From: Diphasiastrum complanatum | Lineage: Eukaryota; Streptophyta; Lycopodiopsida; Lycopodiales; Lycopodiaceae | Reading direction: 5' to 3' | NCBI GenBank assembly: GCA_029204225.1 | Contig: CM055096.1 | Coordinates: forward strand, 4,308,014 to 4,372,013 | Length of the DNA: 64,000 bases | Part shown: positions 60,380 through 64,000 of the stretch, one piece after another | Layout: every line of letters starts with the position of its first letter | Position numbering within the stretch: position 1 is the stretch's first letter | Notes under the pieces: model-generated | Told to the model about the DNA's origin: nothing | What the model saw: the letters and a program-made list of their open reading frames with translations, nothing else | Database searches by the model: none | Made by a program: the position numbers and the translations under genes

Positions 60380-60950
60380 CAAGCTCCATGGATCCAACTA
60401 CCACTTATGAATATTTAAGATAAAAATTGTGCAATGGCCAAGGTTGAGCAAAGCTCGATGCAAACGGCACAACAGCCTCCAGATGAAAGCTTAAAGAATG
60501 GAAAAGCTTCGCTCTGATTATCCTCAACATTTTAGATACTCAAATCGACAACATATTTAAAGTTCAGACATCAAAAGAAGTCTGGGATATTCTTAGCACA
60601 TTGTATGACGTGAGGGACATGACTTTTAAGATACATTTTAGAAGAAAATTCTTCTCACTTAGAATGCCTACTGGTGATTCACTATAGAATCACATAAACT
60701 AGTTGCAGCAGATGGCCATTGTTAGATCATTCATTGAAGATCAAAACACATTTATAACACTGTTATCGAGCTTGTACCTATGTACAAAAACTAGGTGATG
60801 ATCATAATAACACACTCAAATCTAACTCTCTATAGAGTAATTGTTGTGTTGTTGTAGGAAGACAATTGAAGAAATCATGCTTCTAGCTCTTTGAATTTAG
60901 ACGCGCACGCTCTATACGCAAACAGAGGCTTGAAGAAGCAGAAAAATAAA
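60380..60950 (+). pseudogene. Degenerate copia gag
   Basis: Broken frames read NKLHGSNYHL, then TSKEVWDILSTLYDVRDMTF and HFRRKFFSLRMPTGDS, the gag pattern of copia elements. It has many stops and frameshifts and follows the primer-site remnant at 60178 in the expected order. The next stretch to about 61200 is Asn/Gln-rich debris. Confidence 0.65.
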
Positions 60951-61369
60951 GTTCCAAAATAGTTCAAGTAGAATCAGAAATTGACTCAAAGTCAAGAGCA
61001 GTCATCGAATCCACAAACAAAAAATAAGACCGCAACCCCACCAATCATCAGATTCAAGACCATAAGATATTGAAAGCCAATAACAACAACAAGAATCAAT
61101 TGAATCAACAAGTGAATGCAATTGCAGAAACATTCCATGCCCCCAATCAAGAAGTGGTTGAAGATGCATTCATGATTAACCATTAGAAAGTATCAGATGA
61201 CAATCCTTAGTTGTTGGGCACTTAGTGGATCCTGCCACTAAAGTACTATTGGCTAAGCTTACCAAATGGGCCTCACCACAATACATTGTACAATAGAATA
61301 ATAAGTGTGAGGGCACTTGCTTCCTGCATGTATAACACGTAAATTAGTTTTGTAGAACTTGTAGAGCTA

Positions 61370-61530
61370 GAAATAAGTGAGCTATCACTCTCACAGGAAC
61401 CTACGAGTGACAACTGACATCATCTCCTTGATGCTAGATTGCTTGGATCTTGGGTTGAGGATAGGCTAGGAAATAAACCCACTACATTTGGCAAACTGGC
61501 TAGGAACTAACCTTCGCCTAAAGTACTATA
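61370..61530 (+). repeat. Gypsy LTR end fragment
   Basis: Matches the end of the LTR and leader at 42200-42345 (shared CTCCTTGATGCTAGATTGCT and GGCTAGGAAATAAA). Confidence 0.75.
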
Positions 61531-61885
61531 GGTTCTGGTGATGTGGTAGAAAGTACTGCCAGGTGGGCGAAAGTTGGTTTGATCATAACAGAGAAATATT
61601 AGGTATGATAGGTGATTTTGGCTCTTTTTCTAGACAGTTTGTCAAAACTACATGGTTTTTTTTATTTTTAGAATTTTTAGGATCTATGGAAGGGGTAGGG
61701 TGCTAGGATATGATGTGCCACGTCTCAATCTCTCTCCACAGATCATACAAGCAAAAATTCACGAAAAAACAACAAATCTAACCTCAATTTCACACTATAC
61801 TACTTCCCACACATCCATTCCACAAAACAAAACAAAAAAACACAAAATGAACACATGCAAACTAACAAAAAAAGAAAATGCTAAT

Positions 61886-61912
61886 CTGTTCTCCGACAAC
61901 GACGCCAAAAAT
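61886..61912 (-). promoter_or_regulatory. gypsy primer-binding region remnant, minus strand
   Basis: Reverse complement contains TTTTTGGCGTCGTTGTCGGA, close to the TTTGGCGCCGTTGCCGGGGA form found after the 5' LTR of plant gypsy elements. An LTR would extend to higher coordinates, but no coding region lies on the other side. Confidence 0.55.
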
Positions 61913-62479
61913 TTATAGCGGCCTAGTTCACATGTCACGCATCGATTCATTCCCAAGAAAATAGTGCTTCCCTTATGAAGCTAGCTTGCAAAACTATCAT
62001 CTTCCTACTCTAACCACACCTAGATTAACCACCCTACTTTACTACACAAGCAACCACAATAAGGCAAGGGAGGTCTCTTACACCTTCCCCTCTCTCTCCT
62101 CTCCAAAGACACAAGAACATAGCAAAAACAACTAATTAGAAACCACAGAAAAACAAAACAAGAGAAAAGAGAGAGAAGAGAGAGTGAGATGCAAAGATGT
62201 TCAGATTAGCAAACTGGCATTATCTCCTCCTCCTAGTTGAACATGAAAATAAAGTACAAATGGTGTATTTTTATAGATGGGAAAGGCCCTTGCCCCCTTC
62301 TCCTATTGGCTAATTACAATGGCAAGGATCCTAAACCAAGTAGTTTAAATTGACACAAAATAAATCTAATGGTCCTAAGAAAGCACAAAAGGCACTCACA
62401 TGTTTCATGTGAGTTCTAATTTGGGTCCTCTTAGCTTTTTATCAACAACTTGAGTTAAGACCTCTAATGCTCAAAATTC

Positions 62480-62700
62480 AGCATGTATGACCATCTAACT
62501 TTAACATCCATTAACCCTAAGCATTAACACTACATCAGTTAACACTAAGATCCACAATGATAACAACTTACTCTTTCTCTCACAAAAAGCATAAGAAATG
62601 ACAATCCCAAAAACATTCAGATCCAACAATTAACAAAAAGCAACAAAAGCATCAGAGATGGAGGAAAGAGTTAGAGAGCAAAGACATTCACAAGTCCATT
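62480..62700 (-). repeat. Inverted gypsy LTR fragment
   Basis: Reverse complement of the 41935-42160 stretch with moderate divergence (TTAACATCCATTAACCCTAA and TCAGAGATGGAGGAAAGAGT blocks). Confidence 0.75.
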
Positions 62701-63159
62701 CCATAAGAGAACCAATTTGCTGGTATTGAAATGAAGATTTGAATATGAGGAGCAACTCGAGTTTGCCTCTATTTATAGTAGAGAGGAGGGCCTTGGCCTC
62801 AAAATCCTATTGGCCCATTTATACCTCCCTAACTATTCAAACTTAAAAAAGAGTGGGAACTCATTCAATGATTGGAGGAAACCAATTTGAATTCGAATTT
62901 GAATTTGAACCAATTTTGATGGGAGTCTCAACTTTATTCACTAACTTGACATTTGTCATACAAACCATCATCTTTACTCCAAACCACTTTCAGACCTTTC
63001 TTTGCCGCTATTTTGGAGCTTAGTTCCCAATAAAGGTTCGTAATAATTTATGAACTGCTCATTAGTCATCGTTGTTCGATAATATCTCAGTTATGGGAGG
63101 CATGGGCAGTGGTTAGATCTGTTGCAAATTTTTTTGCAAATTTTTTTGGGTACCGTTTT

Positions 63160-63405
63160 CTTATTTTTTAACAGGAGGGGGCAGGTGGGTGCCAGACACC
63201 CTCTGATAATTAATTCCGGGGAAAAAACAGGGGCCATGCTTTTATTTCGCTTTTGGGCTGTGGGACAGCGTGGGCAGGTGCCTGTATTTTTTTTCTTTTT
63301 TTTGAAAAAAAAAATTTCAAAAAACCGGAAGCGTCCGGACGCGTCCGCGTCCAGGGTCCGCTTCCTTGGATATAGACACACACACACACACACACACACA
63401 CACAA
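63160..63405. repeat. GC-rich ACGCGT repeat, copy 2, with (AC)n
   Basis: A A/T-run border (about 63290-63330) is followed by CCGGAAGCGTCCGGACGCGT and CCGCGTCCAGGG, and then an AC run (63376-63405). It is related to 52818-53020 by the ACGCGT core and by the A/T runs. Confidence 0.7.
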
Positions 63406-63664
63406 CCAGTACAACATCTGCTACAAGAAAATCATAAGTATTTATATACTCGAAATGTTGGAAATGGCTGATTTTACCATTACCAGAAATTGTGATTTAC
63501 AGACTGTCTATACTAAGAACATGTCCAACAATGAGCGAGTTGTACAAGCTATATTCAGGGGCACGATGAAGTAATAATACACCAAATCAAAACAAAAAAC
63601 TTGAAAACAGTCCATACTGCGATTCCCTTTTTGAGGCCTCAATATTGGCTTCTAACTTGAATGC

Positions 63665-64000
63665 TCAATGATTGCTTCTACTTCTATGGTGAGAAGAGCT
63701 GCCATGTCTATGGTTGTGTTGTGATGATGCTGGGGGTGTATGTGCATGTTGTCTTGATGAGGTTCGTTCTCTCAAACTATCATATGCATGCCTAGGCGAT
63801 TGGCTGTGTTGGCTCGGCGAGTGCAGATATGGAGCAGGTGAACGAGGAGGGAGATAAGAGGGTGGATGACTTAAAAGGCCATCATGTCGAGTAAATGATG
63901 TATGGCCTGAGGTTGATCGATAGAACTCTCCTGGCATAGGACTTGAATCCTCGACATCATTGGACTGCCCCCTTCGACTGTTGTCAGAAAAGGACCTGTG
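63665..64000 (-). CDS. C-terminal exon of an unidentified His/Ser/Pro-rich protein (partial)
   Basis: The minus-strand frame is open from the window edge (64000) to a TGA at 63665-63667, about 111 codons. It is basic and low in hydrophobics: RSFSDNSRRGQSNDVEDSSP, LLSHPPSYLPPRSPAPYLHS, then an RQHAHTPPASSQHNHRHGSS-like tail ending HHRSRSNH. It looks like a disordered tail of a nuclear or RNA-related protein. The codon pattern is free of stops in a GC-richer stretch, unlike the repeats around it. The gene's main part lies outside the window, and I do not recognise the family. Confidence 0.6.
   Translation of the reverse strand, partial: HRSFSDNSRRGQSNDVEDSSPMPGEFYRSTSGHTSFTRHDGLLSHPPSYLPPRSPAPYLHSPSQHSQSPRHAYDSLRERTSSRQHAHTPPASSQHNHRHGSSSHHRSRSNH

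Overview
The window looks like nuclear DNA of a vascular plant with a large, repeat-rich genome. I infer this from several generations of nested Ty1/copia and Ty3/gypsy retrotransposons, a hAT transposase, a tRNA-derived SINE, very long GA/CT and AT microsatellites, CCCTAAA telomere-like units and plant-style spliced genes with AT-rich introns. A gymnosperm is plausible but unproven. No rRNA, functional tRNA, CRISPR or bacterial-type operon was seen.

Host-gene content is low. The clearest genes are two paralogous three-exon metallothionein genes on the minus strand (9211-9864 and 24265-24939). Each lies in a diverged duplicated segment of about 3 kb (about 6940-10030 and 22750-25110). A minus-strand terminal exon of an unidentified His/Ser/Pro-rich protein runs off the right edge (63665-64000). 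A spliced, repeat-associated gene with a SET-like segment lies at 2442-3940 and is interrupted by one in-frame stop. A decayed coding fragment, weakly CBP60-like, was split by a retrotransposon (54940-57977).

Layout. 1-5600: helicase-like debris, the SET-like gene and a 294-bp repeat present twice. 5600-10040: noncoding DNA, a SINE insertion and metallothionein copy A. 10040-15400: AT-rich noncoding DNA with small duplications. 15406-20816: a decayed copia element that lost its reverse transcriptase and carries a nested solo LTR. 20820-25110: foldback-like AT DNA, a minisatellite around a GA tract and metallothionein copy B. 25110-30120: mostly unassigned, with a minus-strand copia RT fragment. 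30120-41520: a minus-strand Ty3/gypsy element broken by a putative solo LTR and by a young LTR element (35450-41020). That young element has near-identical LTRs and one intact 1030-codon gag-derived ORF with no recognisable pol. 41520-50700: a plus-strand Ty3/gypsy element split by a full-length but defective copia element (43005-49462), whose 3' LTR has captured a foreign gene fragment. 50950-54410: a hAT transposase remnant, giant microsatellites and a GC-rich ACGCGT repeat. 54830-57980: the split pseudogene and a 2.36-kb non-autonomous LTR element. 58400-63400: a hairpin, degenerate copia LTR/gag remains, gypsy LTR fragments and a second GC-rich ACGCGT block.

The observations most worth following are the gag-only young LTR element with a long novel C-terminal region, the repeat-built metallothionein pair, the captured exon with a splice donor inside a copia LTR, and a perfectly palindromic CACACGTGTG core kept in LTRs of different families.
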